From: Rhizaria sp. SCN 62-66
Lineage: Eukaryota > Rhizaria, unplaced
Assembly: GCA_001724265.1 (NCBI GenBank)
Contig: MEDY01000120.1
Span: 1-64,000, forward strand
DNA: 64,000 bases
Reading direction: 5' to 3'
Position numbers and translations under genes: made by a program. This document shows positions 1 through 11,162 of this stretch, one piece after another; positions within the stretch are counted from its first letter, which is position 1; each line of letters opens with the position of its first letter. Below the pieces are notes generated by a model, which did no database searches, was not told the origin of the DNA, and worked only from the letters and a program-made list of their open reading frames with translations.

Positions 1-1
1 G

Positions 2-403
2 CTGATCACCAGTCAGGGCAGCACGAGCACGACGCTTAGCAGCGCGGTTCACACCAACGTTGGCATCAGCGACGACGGCTGTGGGGAGAGCTGCAGTGAC
101 GTGCCCATGGGCACTGGTACCGGCATGATGCTGGCTGACGCTACCACCGACACCGACATCGACCCGAACACTGACACGGATACCAACACAGAAGACGGCG
201 GTAGTGCCAGTGACAAGAGCAGCGACAACCACGCCGACATCATCGCGGGCGTCGTCGTCGGCGTCGGCGGCTTCCTCGTCGTCCTCGCCGTTGTGCTTAT
301 CGCGTGGTATAAGAAGCTCTGGTGCTTCTCTCAAAAGGGCACTGCTAGCAAGAGCGCCGATATCGAGATGACTGGCATTGGCACCAGTAACTACGACGTT
401 TAA
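2..403 (+). CDS. C-terminal end of a single-pass membrane protein (5' end outside window)
   Basis: The frame is open from the left edge to a TAA at 401-403, so only the last 133 residues are visible. The visible part is a Ser/Thr/Asp-rich, probably extracellular stalk with a few cysteines and repeated Asp-Thr pairs, then one strongly hydrophobic segment encoded at about 239-310 (IIAGVVVGVGGFLVVLAVV), a Lys-Lys stop-transfer signal, and a short cytoplasmic tail of about 30 residues. That topology is type I, but no family-specific motif is visible and the ligand or role is unknown. The coding 15-mer that overlaps the stop codon (GACGTTTAAGATGGC) is repeated once immediately downstream. The reading frame and membrane segment are well supported; the function is unassigned. 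Confidence 0.7.
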   Translation: MITSQGSTSTTLSSAVHTNVGISDDGCGESCSDVPMGTGTGMMLADATTDTDIDPNTDTDTNTEDGGSASDKSSDNHADIIAGVVVGVGGFLVVLAVVLIAWYKKLWCFSQKGTASKSADIEMTGIGTSNYDV

Positions 404-442
404 GATGGCGACGTTTAAGATGGCAGTTTCCACCATCTTGGC

Positions 443-475
443 AATGCCGAGTCTTTTTCATCGGCATTTTTTTTT
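443..475 (+). terminator. Hairpin plus T-run 40 bp after the stop codon
   Basis: An 8-bp perfect stem (AATGCCGA / TCGGCATT, 443-450 and 461-468) with a 10-nt loop runs directly into nine T residues (467-475). It looks like a bacterial intrinsic terminator, but in this eukaryotic setting it more likely marks the 3' UTR or 3' end of the gene at 2-403. The structure is seen; the role is inferred. Confidence 0.4.
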
Positions 476-2377
476 CAATCTGAACATTTATTCAAAACCT
501 TATCAGTCTTAATGATATTATCTGATATTTCTGCATGGTGACAGTAGCTGTAAGCGAGTGGTAAACTACGTGCTGTGATATCACTCGCACACCTGTCGTT
601 GAATCATCTTTATTTTTATTTTTCATATTTTTGTATCTGTTTGTTGATGAGCGGTTGACGTTTGTCACCAAACTTTTATTCACGTTCAAATGTATGCTCT
701 CCGGTGCTTACATCATATTCCCCTGTATCCGTGTTCATGTTCACCCTTCTCTCGCATCTGGTGAGAAAGGCGCGTTTCCTCCTCACAATCGTCGTTTTTT
801 TGTGTGATATCTCATCGTTCTACTCTCACTTTTGCGTGCGATAGTGCGATTCGGATACGACAATCAGCGATATTGTGCTACTTGTGCTCTTCAAAGATAC
901 TCATTCACGTTGATCATGACTTTTTCTTTACAACTGTACTCTTGATGTTTTGCTGACATGGTTGCGCGGTTTAACTGCCAATCGATGTGAGCACGCTTAT
1001 ATGATCATATTTTTGTTTTGTTTTGTTTATTCTGCATAGTACAACTTTTTGCTTATATGAAGCGAGATTCAGGTTTAGTTCATCTTAGTACCTGTGAGTA
1101 CTGCTGATAGAGCTGTTCCGAATCCGCGTCATTTTTGTTGATATAATGTTGCTTATTTGCTAGTATGAGACTCATGTATGGGTTGTATCGTTGTTATATG
1201 TGTTTATCACCCTCTTGTTGGATCAACTCCACTGTACGTGTCTTATTTGCATCGATCATCATGCAATCCACTGCTAGCATAACATATGTTTTCTCTGTGG
1301 ATATCGTGATTGCGATGCCTACATAACGCAGTTCGGAGAACATCAAGCTTTCTTGATGTACAACTATAACAACTACTATGACACACATTTAACTCACTGT
1401 TACGCTCCAGTTTATCATTCTCGCTGAGCACACCAATTTTGTCTACGAGAGCCCATAATCCAACGCAGTTCTTGATCAATTTGATCAGAATCTTCTTGTT
1501 TTCTTTGGCTTTCTCATGGAGAAGTTGCAGGATATGTTCTTCCTGCTACTTGCCCAATTTTTGCATCCATCATCGCGCGACGCGCGATGCTTCCTTCGTC
1601 ATGTTATATGACCGACAAAATACACTGAAACTGTATTTGTTTCTCCTATCGAAATAGTATGTCACCCCCAATGCTACATTGAACACGATGCTATTCTTGT
1701 TTGGAACGCGTGATTTGTGACACTCTTACGCGTGCGTTCAGAGTGACAATTTGTATGACTTTGTAATAATTGCGGTAGTAATTGAAACGAACGCCAGCTT
1801 TTCACTGGATAGTAAGAAATGTTGAAGTCTCTGTCTCTCCTCCCGCAGCCCAAGGTGGATGCGAAAAAAGCACTGTCGAAAATGCCGCAGCCTACGAAGC
1901 AGGCATGAAAATACCGAGGTACCACGTTGGTGCCTTGGCGAAAGATGATGATGATGAGCCGGCGAAGGATGAGGATGAGTCGGCAAATTTCACAACTGAA
2001 TGTTCCATCGTCTACCCAGGAGAGGAGAAATGTGGAACAAATGTGATTTATTCTCGGTTATTTTGATCATCAAAAGTTGGTGGCATTGAACGTTTTGCAG
2101 AATCTAAGCGTCGCTTCTCCGTGTGTGTGTGTGTGTGTTTGACGTTGCGTCTCAGTCCAACCAAGACTACATTCAGTCATCAACACACGTGGTGACACGA
2201 ACACGTAACACGCACACTTACATAGCATCATCTGCAAATACGGTACAAAAACACAAACTGGTTACAACAGCACTTCTTCAGCGCGCTCTGTGAAATATAT
2301 GTTATTCTTCTTTTCTTATCGTGCGAATAAATACGCACTATTTTTGTTAACTCGTACGCAATTGTACTCAAAGGATG
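476..2377. other. 1.9-kb AT-rich intergenic region without a convincing gene
   Basis: Only short, stop-broken ORFs occur here on either strand. A (GT)n microsatellite lies at 2121-2138. At 1840-1900 a pyrimidine tract ending in CAG is followed by a short Lys/Pro-rich open stretch that stops at TGA; it might be an orphan terminal exon, but I found no partner exon. No RNA gene was recognised. Confidence 0.5.
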
Positions 2378-2406
2378 TAAGTGCGACACTGTAAGTGTCG
2401 CACTTA
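2378..2406. terminator. Perfect 12-bp inverted repeat overlapping the stop codon of the perilipin-like gene
   Basis: TAAGTGCGACAC (2378-2389) and GTGTCGCACTTA (2395-2406) are exact reverse complements around a 5-nt spacer. The right arm contains the TAA stop (2404-2406) of the minus-strand gene, so the transcript would fold into a hairpin beginning at its stop codon. A role in 3'-end formation or mRNA stability is inferred. Confidence 0.45.
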
Positions 2407-5400
2407 CTTCTTGTTCTTGTTCTTATTCCCCTTCTTGTGGCCGTGGCCGTGGCCGTGGTGAGACGCGGCAGAGGCGGCGGCCGCAGCGGCGACGGCGGGC
2501 AGCTCAGAGACAGCATCGATCTCACGGCTGATCTCGGCCAAGACTTCCTCGTCCTCCTTGGCCAGCCCGCTGACCGAGGCAGCCTCCTCAGCCTCCTCCT
2601 GGGTCGCCGCCGCCGCAGCAGTCTCAGCCTCGGCCTCAGCAGCCTCAGCAGCCTCAGCGGCGGCCACGGGGGCAGCGGCCTCAGCCTCAGCCTCCGTCTC
2701 CGCCTCCGTAGCCTTCGCCTCGCCCGCCTCAGCGTCACTCGCTTCACTAGCATCGCTGTTATCGGCGCTAGCAGCAGCGCTGGCGTCAACCTTATTGTCC
2801 CAGAAGAAGACCCCCTTGACGGCCTGCAGCAGCGCCGCGACGTTCGCCGCGCCGGCCGCCACCGCTGCGTTCTCGCTCGAGGCTTCCTTAGCCCGCAGCG
2901 CCGCTGCCAGGTCCGCGGCCAGATCGCGCGCGTCGGCGTTGATGGCGGCGAACTCGGTGTGCACGGCGTAGTGGCCCGACGCGACGGCCAGCTCGCGGGC
3001 ACGCGCGATCGCCAAGTCAAGCCGCGCGCGGAGCTCGGCCAGCGCGGGCTCCAGCGACTGCACGCGCGCCTGCAGAGCGGCGGCCGACGCGGCGGCAGAG
3101 TCCTTGGCGGTCGCAACGGCGGCGGCGGCCGAGTCCTTTGCGGAAGCAACAGCGGCCGTCGCATTGTCCTTGGCGGTGGCGACCGCAGCGGTGGCGTTGC
3201 CCTTGGCAGTGGCGACCGCGGCGGTGGCCTTGGTCGCGGCCGTGGCCACAACCGCGGCCGTGGCCGCCACGGCCGACGCCGCGGGCGCGGGCGCGTGTGC
3301 CAGCGCCGAGTCCGCCGACGCGACCGCGAACTGCGCGGACGCCATGGCGACCGAGGCGAGCGCGGCGCGGACGCCCGACAGCGCCGCCTGCAGCGCAGCG
3401 GCCCCGGCGGCGGCGCGCTCGGCTGACTGCGCGCTGACCGAGGCGGCCTGCGCGCGGACCGAAGCCGCTGCGGCCGAGGCGGCGTCGTGCACGGAGGCGA
3501 CCGCCGTGGTGGCGCTGCTGTGGACTGAGAGGGCCGTGCCGTGGACCGAGGCCGCGGAGGACTGCGCGGCGGCGACGAGGTCGCTCTGGGCCGCGGCGAG
3601 CGTGGCCTGCGCGGCGGTGAGGCGTGTCTGCGCGGCCTGGTAGGCGGTCTGCAGCTGCTGCGTCGCCGCGGCCGCGCTGTCGACGACGTCGATGCCCGTG
3701 AGCGCGCGGATCTGCGGCGACGACAGGTCGCGCAGCGCCGTCAGCTGGCGGGCAGACGCCGCGCGCAGCAGCTGCAGCTGCGAGTGCAGCTTCGCGGCGA
3801 CGCGGGTCGACGCCACGGAGCCGACAGCGCGCAGAGTCGCGGGCGGGGCCGCGGCGGAGGCGGCGGCGGAGGAGCTGTCCGTGGCGGAGGCCGCGAGGGC
3901 CGCAGCGTCGGCCGGGTCGGCGGCGTCGGGCAACTCGGGGCCAGCGGCGACAGCGGCAGCAGCAGTAACCGCACTCGCGCTTGCAGTCGCAGTCGTGTTG
4001 TCTTCGTTGTTAGCCTCCTCAGCGTGCGCGTTAGCGGCGGGAATGAAGCGGTCGACGACGGCAGCGGTCCTGTTCACCAGAGCCTGGTACGAGCCCGACA
4101 CATACGCGGCGACGTAGCCACGCACCCTCTGCAGCGCCGACAGCGACGACAGGTAGACTGCGTGCAGCGTGAGGTGGCCCGCTTCGTCGACGCGGAGGAT
4201 GGTTGAGATCTGCCGCAGCTGCTGCTGGGGGCGGTGGACGACGGCGGCGACGGCGGCGGCGTGGAATTCGCGAAGCGGCTGCTCCAGTGCGGCCGAGTAG
4301 GACACACCCAGGCGGGTGCGCATGGCCGAGAGGAACTCGGCCACACTGGGAGGCGCAGACGCAGCGGACGACGCAGCAGGGGCAGCGGAGTCAGAGACAG
4401 CAGCAACAGCAGCAGCAGTCTCGGCATCGGGTGTGAGCTTCGCTGCGTCGTCGTCACCGTCATTGGCGGGGACAGCAGCAGTCGCAGCGGAGGAAGAGGA
4501 GGGCTTGAGGGAGCGGAGCTTGTCGAACTGCTCGACGGCGGCGTTGTAGACTGTGAAAAGACACACACAAAAGAAGGGATGTCACACGAAAACGTGAGTG
4601 AACTAACAAAAATATTACATAAAATACATAAAAACAACTCTAATTGCACAGAATAATATAGTATTATGCTACTTGTCATTTATCTTGATACACAAAACAG
4701 TATATAGATATAAGGCGTACCTGCGGCGGCGGGGGAGGCGACGTGTGCCTTAAAGACCTCGACGACCGAGGCCTCATAGGCGGTGGCCAGATGGGCCCGG
4801 AGGATGACCGTAAGTTCGGCCACGTCCACGGCGCCCTCGGGGGTGCGGGGCAGAGCGGCAGACAGGCCAGTCAGACGAGCCTACAGGAACAAAGCAAGAG
4901 CAAACAAGATCAAAGCAATAGGCGTATGCGAGAGAAAGATGAGAATATCTCAACAACATATCATCGTGTGACAATAAAACTTAAGCACAGCATAAACAAC
5001 ACTAAAATTCATCAATATAATGGAAACACAATTAAAATAGCAGTTATATATCTTCGCGAGAGCGCACGTACCTGGATGGCGGTGAAGGTGGCCTGCGCGG
5101 CCGTGGTGAGCCGAGCGTCCCACACCTTCGCCAGCTGGGTCTTGACCACGGCAAGGAAGTCATCGTACTTGACCTCCGTGGCCGCCGCCGCCGCGCTGGC
5201 GGCGCTGGCCGTGGCCGTGGCCGCGGTGGTCGCCGCAGAGGTCGTTGCGGCGCGGGCGCGGGCGGCGGTGGCGGCCGTGGCGGCGGCGGTGGCGGCGGCG
5301 GCGTCGGTCAGCTGGATGTAAGCCACTGTCGCCGTCGAGACAAAAAAGTCGAACGACTGGCGCGGATCGAAGCGCGGCAGCAGCACCGAGTCCACGGTCG

Positions 5401-6037
5401 CGATCCACGCCTCGGGCAGCACCGCCGCAGCAGTGGTTGCCGTCGCAGCCGCCGTCGCGGTCGCGGCGTTGGCGGCGGCGGTGGTGGCGACGGCGACGGC
5501 TGAGTCGACCGCGGTCTTGGCAGCGGCGGTCTTGGCCGTGGCGGTTGCGACAGCCGAGTCCACGGCAGTCTTGGCGGCGGCGGTGGTGGCGGCGGCGGAG
5601 GAAGCGAGTGACTCGACCTTGGTGTCGAGCGTGTTGACGACGGGCTCGACGGAAGAAGTGTAGAGCTTCTGGGCGTAGGGCTGGGACTTCTTGGCGATCT
5701 CCTCAAGCTTGTCGATGCCGTAGTTGAGGTAGCGCGAGCGGTCGTAGGCCTTGTCGCGGAGAGTGCTGTACAGCGACAGGGACGAGTCCCACAGCGAGTG
5801 CAGGCCCGACGACACCATTTGGCCCTGCTGAGAACTAGCAGAAGCGGAAGCAGACGCAGCGTCAGCGGTGGCCTCAGCGGCAGCGCCGGCCTCCGCCTCG
5901 GCGGCAGTCTCGGGCTCGGGGGCAGCGCCCTCAACAGCAGCGGCGTTGTTAGCAGCGGCGGGGGCTTGTTGTTCCTGCGCCGTGGAGGGCGCGGACGCGG
6001 GGATAGACGCGTGCTTCTCGGGGGTAGCAGAGTCCAT
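2404..6037 (-). CDS. Ala-rich perilipin-like / lipid-droplet-type protein
   Basis: I read three exons (6037-5072, 4880-4721, 4550-2404) giving about 1,090 residues; donors are GTACGTG and GTACGCC and the frame is continuous across both introns. After an acidic Ala-rich N-terminus, residues about 75-150 carry a non-repetitive segment (YLNYGIDKLEEIAKKSQPYA, then a VEPVVNTLDTKV-type stretch) that resembles the body of perilipin and fungal Mpl1-type lipid-droplet coats. The third exon has at least four 11-residue units of the AVATAKDNATA type (encoded near 3090-3250) in long Ala/Val/Ser helices. Eleven-residue amphipathic repeats are typical of perilipins, apolipoproteins and LEA proteins. The protein ends in a His-Gly/Lys-Asn-rich tail. 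No signal peptide or membrane span is visible, so it is probably cytosolic and surface-bound. Alternatives are a LEA-like stress protein or generic Ala-rich coiled coil. Gene structure is firm; family is tentative. Confidence 0.6.
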
Positions 6038-6658
6038 CTCTGTAAAAAATGCGAATATAATAAAGAAAGTTGATGGGAGTGAGAGGAAAAGTGTGTAGGA
6101 TGCAAAGCGTGAGATGAACGGATGGAGGTGTGTTCAAGTGTCGTGGACAAACTTTAAAGCGAGATTAGACGACACAATCAAACGCATTGCGGATACTTGA
6201 TGAGTCTTTACAACTTAACTGCAAGTAAATGATATGTTTTACTGCTCATATTTCGATAATGGCGGCTTTGAATTGTAGATAATTCAATTCGCCGTTTGAT
6301 GCATGATTTTCGACGTCGTGCCACTCTCTCAAACAGGGTTAGGCCGCCATCATCCAAACGGCGAAAAGTGATTTGTGGTTAGAAATGAAAACAGCTTGTT
6401 TGGCAGCATAAACAACATTAAATGAAACCAGAGTTTGTCAATATGTGTGCTTTATTACCGCAGTAATACAAATACTGCAATAAAATATCATAAATAACTC
6501 ATCAAAGCACACCACAACACAAACACTCGGAGAACGACAAAGCGTAACCAGGTCGTAAACATCAAACCAAAGCCTTTTTAACACGAGACATACAGAATTA
6601 TTGAGACACAGCAACTATACACAGCTTTGACGGTAAAACAATAGGCAACACCTCGCGC
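6038..6658. promoter_or_regulatory. Upstream region of the perilipin-like gene with ATGGCGGC / GCCGCCAT boxes
   Basis: There is no ORF of note. Two copies of a YY1-like core lie in opposite orientations: AATGGCGGC at 6258-6266 and GCCGCCAT at 6343-6350. A third lies upstream of the EGF gene at 24866. The rest is AT-rich, and the distal part is 3' flank of gamma-glutamyl hydrolase. Regulatory meaning is inferred only. Confidence 0.3.
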
Positions 6659-7621
6659 TCACTTTGTGACCCAAGGGAAGATGTAACGCTGGACGAAGCT
6701 GTCAGCGGTATAAGTGGGGTTATAGTTATAAATGAGCGCCTTATGCTCCTCCTCGTGCGGGAACTTGTGCCCATTGTTGCGCGTCTCATTGACGAAGAAG
6801 TTGGCCATCTGCTGCGAAGCCCACACAGCCTCAGCCGAGTGCGCAATCGCCTCATGGAACGTGCCGTCCTCGTCGCGAGACCACTCGAAGTTGTTCTTCT
6901 CCGGGTGCCATTGGACGGCGTAGACGGGCCACGTCGCGTGCTCGATCGTGCTCACAAACTGCCCGCCGTCGACGTCGATGTTGGTGCTCAGGAGACGAAA
7001 GCTCTTCGCCAGCTCGGACCGGTCGAACGACGTCGTCGAAACGCCCCAGTTGTGGTTGTTCATCGTGACGGCGAGGGCCTTGGAGCTGAAGATACCGCGC
7101 TGGTCGGCCGTCATGCCGCCGAAGAGACGCGACTTGCGCTCGAGACCGGTGAAATCGAGCGCGACCGACGTGTTTTGCAGCTTGTGTGCGGTCAGCAGAG
7201 AGTGGTTGCGCGCGAAGTGCATCGACACCCACTGGAAGCCCATACACGTGCCCCACACCGGGAAGTAGTCGCCGTTGGCGTTTGCCTCCTCGGCGAGGCT
7301 GAGCGCGTGGGAGACGACCTTGGGCAGCTCCGCGCCGCCGCCGGGCAGCAAAAGCCCGTTGATGCGCGAAAATAGCGTCGTCATGTCCGCGATGGGGTAG
7401 TTATACGGGATCGGGACGACGCGCGCACCGGCGGATTCGAGCCACTTAACGTATGACGCGGCGAGGTACTGGTATTCGGGGTCCTTGGCGAGCGGCTGGG
7501 CGAAGATGCCGATCACAGGGGCGTCATTGTAGCCGGCGGCGGCGCCCGTGAGCACGGCGGCCAGCACGGCGAGCGCGAGCGAAGCGAGGAACGAGCTGAA
7601 ACGCATCTCACAACTAAACAT
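6659..7621 (-). CDS. GGH: Gamma-glutamyl hydrolase (folate polyglutamate hydrolase)
   Basis: A single-exon gene of 320 residues, the usual length of the family. It removes glutamates from folyl-polyglutamates in the lysosome/vacuole or outside the cell. A hydrophobic signal peptide occupies about residues 9-28, followed by the family's opening motif GIFAQP. The class-I amidotransferase-like fold is clear: PGGGAEL near residue 98, the nucleophile Cys in GTCMGFQ near residue 123, and the catalytic His in VQWHPEKNNFEW near residue 240. The ORF begins at 7621; a second Met five codons downstream (7606) lies closer to the signal peptide and has a purine at -3, so it may be the true start. The stop is TGA. 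The gene is divergent from the membrane protein starting at 8160. Assignment is firm. Confidence 0.93.
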   Translation of the reverse strand: MFSCEMRFSSFLASLALAVLAAVLTGAAAGYNDAPVIGIFAQPLAKDPEYQYLAASYVKWLESAGARVVPIPYNYPIADMTTLFSRINGLLLPGGGAELPKVVSHALSLAEEANANGDYFPVWGTCMGFQWVSMHFARNHSLLTAHKLQNTSVALDFTGLERKSRLFGGMTADQRGIFSSKALAVTMNNHNWGVSTTSFDRSELAKSFRLLSTNIDVDGGQFVSTIEHATWPVYAVQWHPEKNNFEWSRDEDGTFHEAIAHSAEAVWASQQMANFFVNETRNNGHKFPHEEEHKALIYNYNPTYTADSFVQRYIFPWVTK

Positions 7622-8159
7622 TGGAGGTAATAAGGCGCAAAATGTGTGCGAGAGCGAAGGTGAGGTCGTGAGGTGATGGATTGCAGTGAGGGAAAGGCGA
7701 TGACGCGAGAGAACGGGGAGTTATTGAAGACTGCGGAGTGGGGTCTCTGGCGGGAGGAATAGATGCGCGTTTGAAGAATGTTGATTTCAAAACATGTACT
7801 ATTCAAGATGTTTTTACGCCGAGATGCAACGCAAATTCACATATCACAGCCGCAACATGTGTTTACAGCCACTCAAAATTGTTGCACGTCGCCTCCCCCA
7901 CAGTCGCCACAGCCACCCGACGAGCCCCAGACCGGAGCAATCGGCTCGTTCCGCCTTTGGAATGAAAGGAGCTGTGAGGAGGTGGGAGTACGGGTATTTC
8001 CGCTCGTTCCGGAACGAAACAAACGCCAGGACCAGTTTTTACTTGGTGTTTTGTTTCTTTCTTTTTTTCCTCACTCCTTCCACGCGCAGTCCTGCCCTTC
8101 TGCAGCGCATAAAACGCGACGCCCCCCAGGAGTGAGAGGCAGATATCACGCCCCCACTC
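7622..8159. promoter_or_regulatory. Divergent intergenic region between GGH and the four-helix membrane protein
   Basis: About 540 bp separates the two divergently transcribed genes and must hold both promoters. Short ORFs run across it in several frames, but none continues a gene or shows a domain. A pyrimidine-rich block around 8050-8085 precedes the plus-strand start. No defined promoter element was recognised. Confidence 0.35.
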
Positions 8160-10315
8160 ATGAGGCCCTTCGCCTCCGTCGTCGGCCTGGCCCCCAGCGG
8201 GCCCGGCTCGGCTCCGGTCCGTTTTGCCGACGCCCACAAGCACGGCACAGCCGCGGACATCTTTCTGCGGCCTCAGCTGCCCCCCATGTCGACGCCGCTG
8301 AGGCCCGCCAAGTTCAACTACGGCCGCCACGAAGCCCCTGTCCAGTTCCGCCCCAACGGCTCCTTCTGGGCCGCTAACGGGCTCGGACCCGTCGTCTTCT
8401 CCTTCCTGCTTATTTTAGCTCTTATTGCAGCGATGGCCGTGCCCTGGACGTACCAGACGCAGCGTGTGGTGCACAACGGCGAGACCTGCAGCTGGGTCGA
8501 GATGCGGTCGTGGTCGCGGTTCTACTGCCGAAAGACGCTCGCGCCCGCGGCCTGCGACGACGTCTTCCGCTCCGGCGCCGGGCGCTTTTGCAGCGAAGCG
8601 CTGTCCACGGACGCTGACTCGCACGCCGCGAGCACCCGCGCCAGACTCCATCTCACCACGAACACGCACGCAAACTCACTAAGCAACAGCAACAGCAACG
8701 GGAATCTCGGTGATGACCTCATGTCGGCCTCTCTGCTCGACACGCACAACACCCACACGAGCGCGGCGAGCGGCGGCGCGGTGCCCTCTGCGCAAGCCTC
8801 GACCCCGATTGGCGGCTTCACTTACTTCACTCGCTCCCGCAAAGGCTTAACTTCTCACGCCGACGCGCTACATGCCCGCGACAGCGCCCTAAACTCTGCC
8901 AGCAAGGGCAGGCACGCCCCCCCCGGCTCTAACACTGGCGCTGAGGCTGCTGCTGCGGCGGCGGCGCCTGGCATCTCCCTCTCTGAGATGGCCCTATCCG
9001 AGCTCTCGATGACCGACTCTGCCGCTGCGTCGGTCGGCGGCGGCGAAACCCTGCTGGCACAAGTTCTCGCGGCCGACACCGACGAGTCCGGGTTTGACTG
9101 GCGGTCCGCGCACCGCGCGCTCAACGTCGACGACGCCGCGTTGCGGTCCTTGTACACGCGGTCGGCGGTGCTCATGGGCTGCGCACTCGTCGCCGCCATC
9201 GGGCTCCTGCTAGGTACGAACAGATATCTCACCGTATCAAATACTCTCTTGAATTAATTGTATATATTTCCACGTTTTTTACATTATGAATCTACATTCG
9301 AATTTTTTTTAAATGTCTTGATATTGTGGAGATATACTCACTTTTGCACTTTGACAACTCTCTCTGTTTGAGTAACGTAGGCTTTGTGGTGCGCTGTGTG
9401 GCGCCGTCCAAGGCCGCCCGCACGTCTTGGCACGTCGCCATCGCCCTTGTCGGCGTCGTTTGCCTTGCCCTCGCGCTGGTGACCTTTGCTCACGGCCACC
9501 CCGCGGCGCACCGCCGCGCCGTTGAAACCTTCCCCCGCGTCCCCGGCGCGCCCCCCTCCGTCACTCTCTCCGCTCCCCGCGCTGGAGAGCTCTCCCCCCC
9601 CGTCCCGGCCTTTCCCGGCGGCGGCAGTGCGCAGTGCGGGTTCGGTCCCTGCGTCTCCTTCTCAGGCTCGGCCCCCGGAGGCGTACCGTCGCCTGTCCCT
9701 GCGGGCGCCGTCGCCACACTGGCCTGGGGCCCCGCGGGCTGGTCCGTGGCGCTGGGCTGTCTCGCGCTGTTCGCGGTGCTGGCGCTGTGGGCGACGCGGC
9801 ACGGCGACACCGTCTCCGTCTCAGCTCTCCAAGCCCACGCCCACGCCGCGGGGGGCGCGAATAACATCGTGAAGCAGCGGCAGCAGCAGCGGCAGCAGCA
9901 GCAGCAGCGGCAGAAAGCGAAGCAGGCGCTCGCTCAAGCTCAGGCCCAGGGACAGGGGCAGGGGCAGAAGGGCGGTCGTGTTGCTGCGAGCGGCGCGGCG
10001 AGGACTGCTGTGGCCGCGTTCAACAACAACGAGATCTCGCTGTCCGAGGGCGAAGTCACCAGTGATGTCAACAGCACCAGCAGCAGTAATTACTATAACG
10101 CTGCGAACTCACGGAACTCGCGGGCTCAGTCCCAGTCCCAGACTCAGTATCAGCAGCGTCTGCGCAATGCAGTCAGCGGCGCGGGCTCCCATAGTCACGG
10201 TCACGGTGGCATTGTTCTAAGCAGTGTGAGCGTGGTTGGTGCCAGTGGCAGCGGCAGCGGCAGCGCCAGTGCGGAAGTAAGGGCGGCTGCGGCCGTGGGT
10301 AATGCGATTCGTTGA
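8160..10315 (+). CDS. Four-transmembrane protein with a long Ser-rich loop and Gln-rich tail
   Basis: Two exons (8160-9213 and 9381-10315; donor GTACGAAC) encode about 662 residues. Four hydrophobic segments are visible: VVFSFLLILALIAAMAV near residue 80, VLMGCALVAAIGLLLG at the end of exon 1, a segment starting VAIALVGVVCLALAL early in exon 2, and ALGCLALFAVLALWA. The first loop has Trp and several Cys (a CSW..., RFYCRK, AAC pattern), like the disulfide-bearing first loop of claudin/PMP22-type four-helix proteins, but it is greatly lengthened by Ser/Ala low complexity. The cytoplasmic tail is Gln-, Asn- and Ser-rich. Exon 1 codes TPIGGF...KGLTS, a phrase that recurs in unrelated genes of this window. 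Alternative start: Met at 8286. Topology is supported; function unknown. Confidence 0.7.
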
Positions 10316-11157
10316 AGGTGGTTTTTGACAGCGGAGTACTCCCATGTGGAATAGTACATTTTATGCATGTACTCACATTTGATCGAGGCGTGCGTGAAAG
10401 CATGGCTTCGAAGTGATTGTGGTTTATATCTAAAGCACTCGAGTGGCCGTGTTTCGCAAAACTTATCACCGAAAATACAATGGTTCACTCGTGTCATCGA
10501 AATATCGCGTCGAAGAATGAAATCAAGTCAATAGAATATATAAACATGTTTAACTGAATAGTTTAGCAAGCTTTCAATGTGACCTCTTGTCATATTTGCG
10601 CTAAAGCTATAAACACATTTTGCCGGCTGTGCGACTTAAACAAATGTGCTTCTGCCTCACGTTGCTAATGATCCAAGCCGTCACATAAGTATTGAGCAAT
10701 CAGCTTCATATGAGATCTGTAGTATTTGCATGGTGATGCAATGCGTTGGTGTGTGTATTTATGTGTGTGTGTCATGTTACAGACTGTGTTAGGTGTCATA
10801 ACTAAACCCAATGAAAGAACATTGTCAACTATAGGGCATGTGCATTATCTTGAATAGCAACATAGAAACAATTAAAAAAGGCATAGATTATAAAAAAGAG
10901 AAAATGCTGTACAAAGACATTGAGACAAAGTTAAAGAAAATGAATTCAGGAACGGAGACAATGTGAAGCAACTAGCGTGCGTGTGTGTGCGTGTGGTCGC
11001 ACCTTCCAAACAAAGAATAAAAATACAAACGCGAGACAAAATATCAAGCGAACAGTCGCGTATGTACAGCTTTGTGATCAACTTGAACTGACTCGAAACA
11101 ACAAAGCCGTGGTCAGTCAATGTTGCTTTCTGCTTACTTGCTTACTTGCTTACTTGC
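10316..11157. other. Convergent intergenic region with a 3' hairpin
   Basis: This AT-rich spacer lies between the 3' ends of the membrane protein gene and the acyltransferase gene. A 7-bp stem (AGTACAT, 10353-10359; ATGTACT, 10367-10373) lies about 40 bp after the TGA. Imperfect GT-rich microsatellites occur near 10745-10775. No gene seen. Confidence 0.4.
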
Positions 11158-11162
11158 TTACT
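11132..11162. repeat. Tandem 8-bp repeat (GCTTACTT)n at the acyltransferase stop codon
   Basis: About four copies of GCTTACTT run in tandem. On the minus strand the repeat reads TAAGCAAG, and the acyltransferase stop codon TAA (11160-11158) is the first unit, so slippage here would alter the 3' UTR but not the protein. Confidence 0.75.

Noticed and set aside
443-475. Bacterial intrinsic terminator or bacterial origin of the left end
   Set aside because: The neighbouring genes have spliceosomal introns and eukaryotic families; the structure is treated as a 3' UTR hairpin.
1782-2066. 94-residue ORF with an Asp/Glu/Lys-rich stretch, and an overlapping possible terminal exon
   Set aside because: No domain, no partner exon and a weak context; kept only as a remark in the intergenic entry.
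2395-3426. Long plus-strand frames antisense to the Ala-rich perilipin-like gene
   Set aside because: GC-rich Ala codons (GCN) leave the reverse strand open; the minus-strand gene has introns and domain-like segments, these do not.
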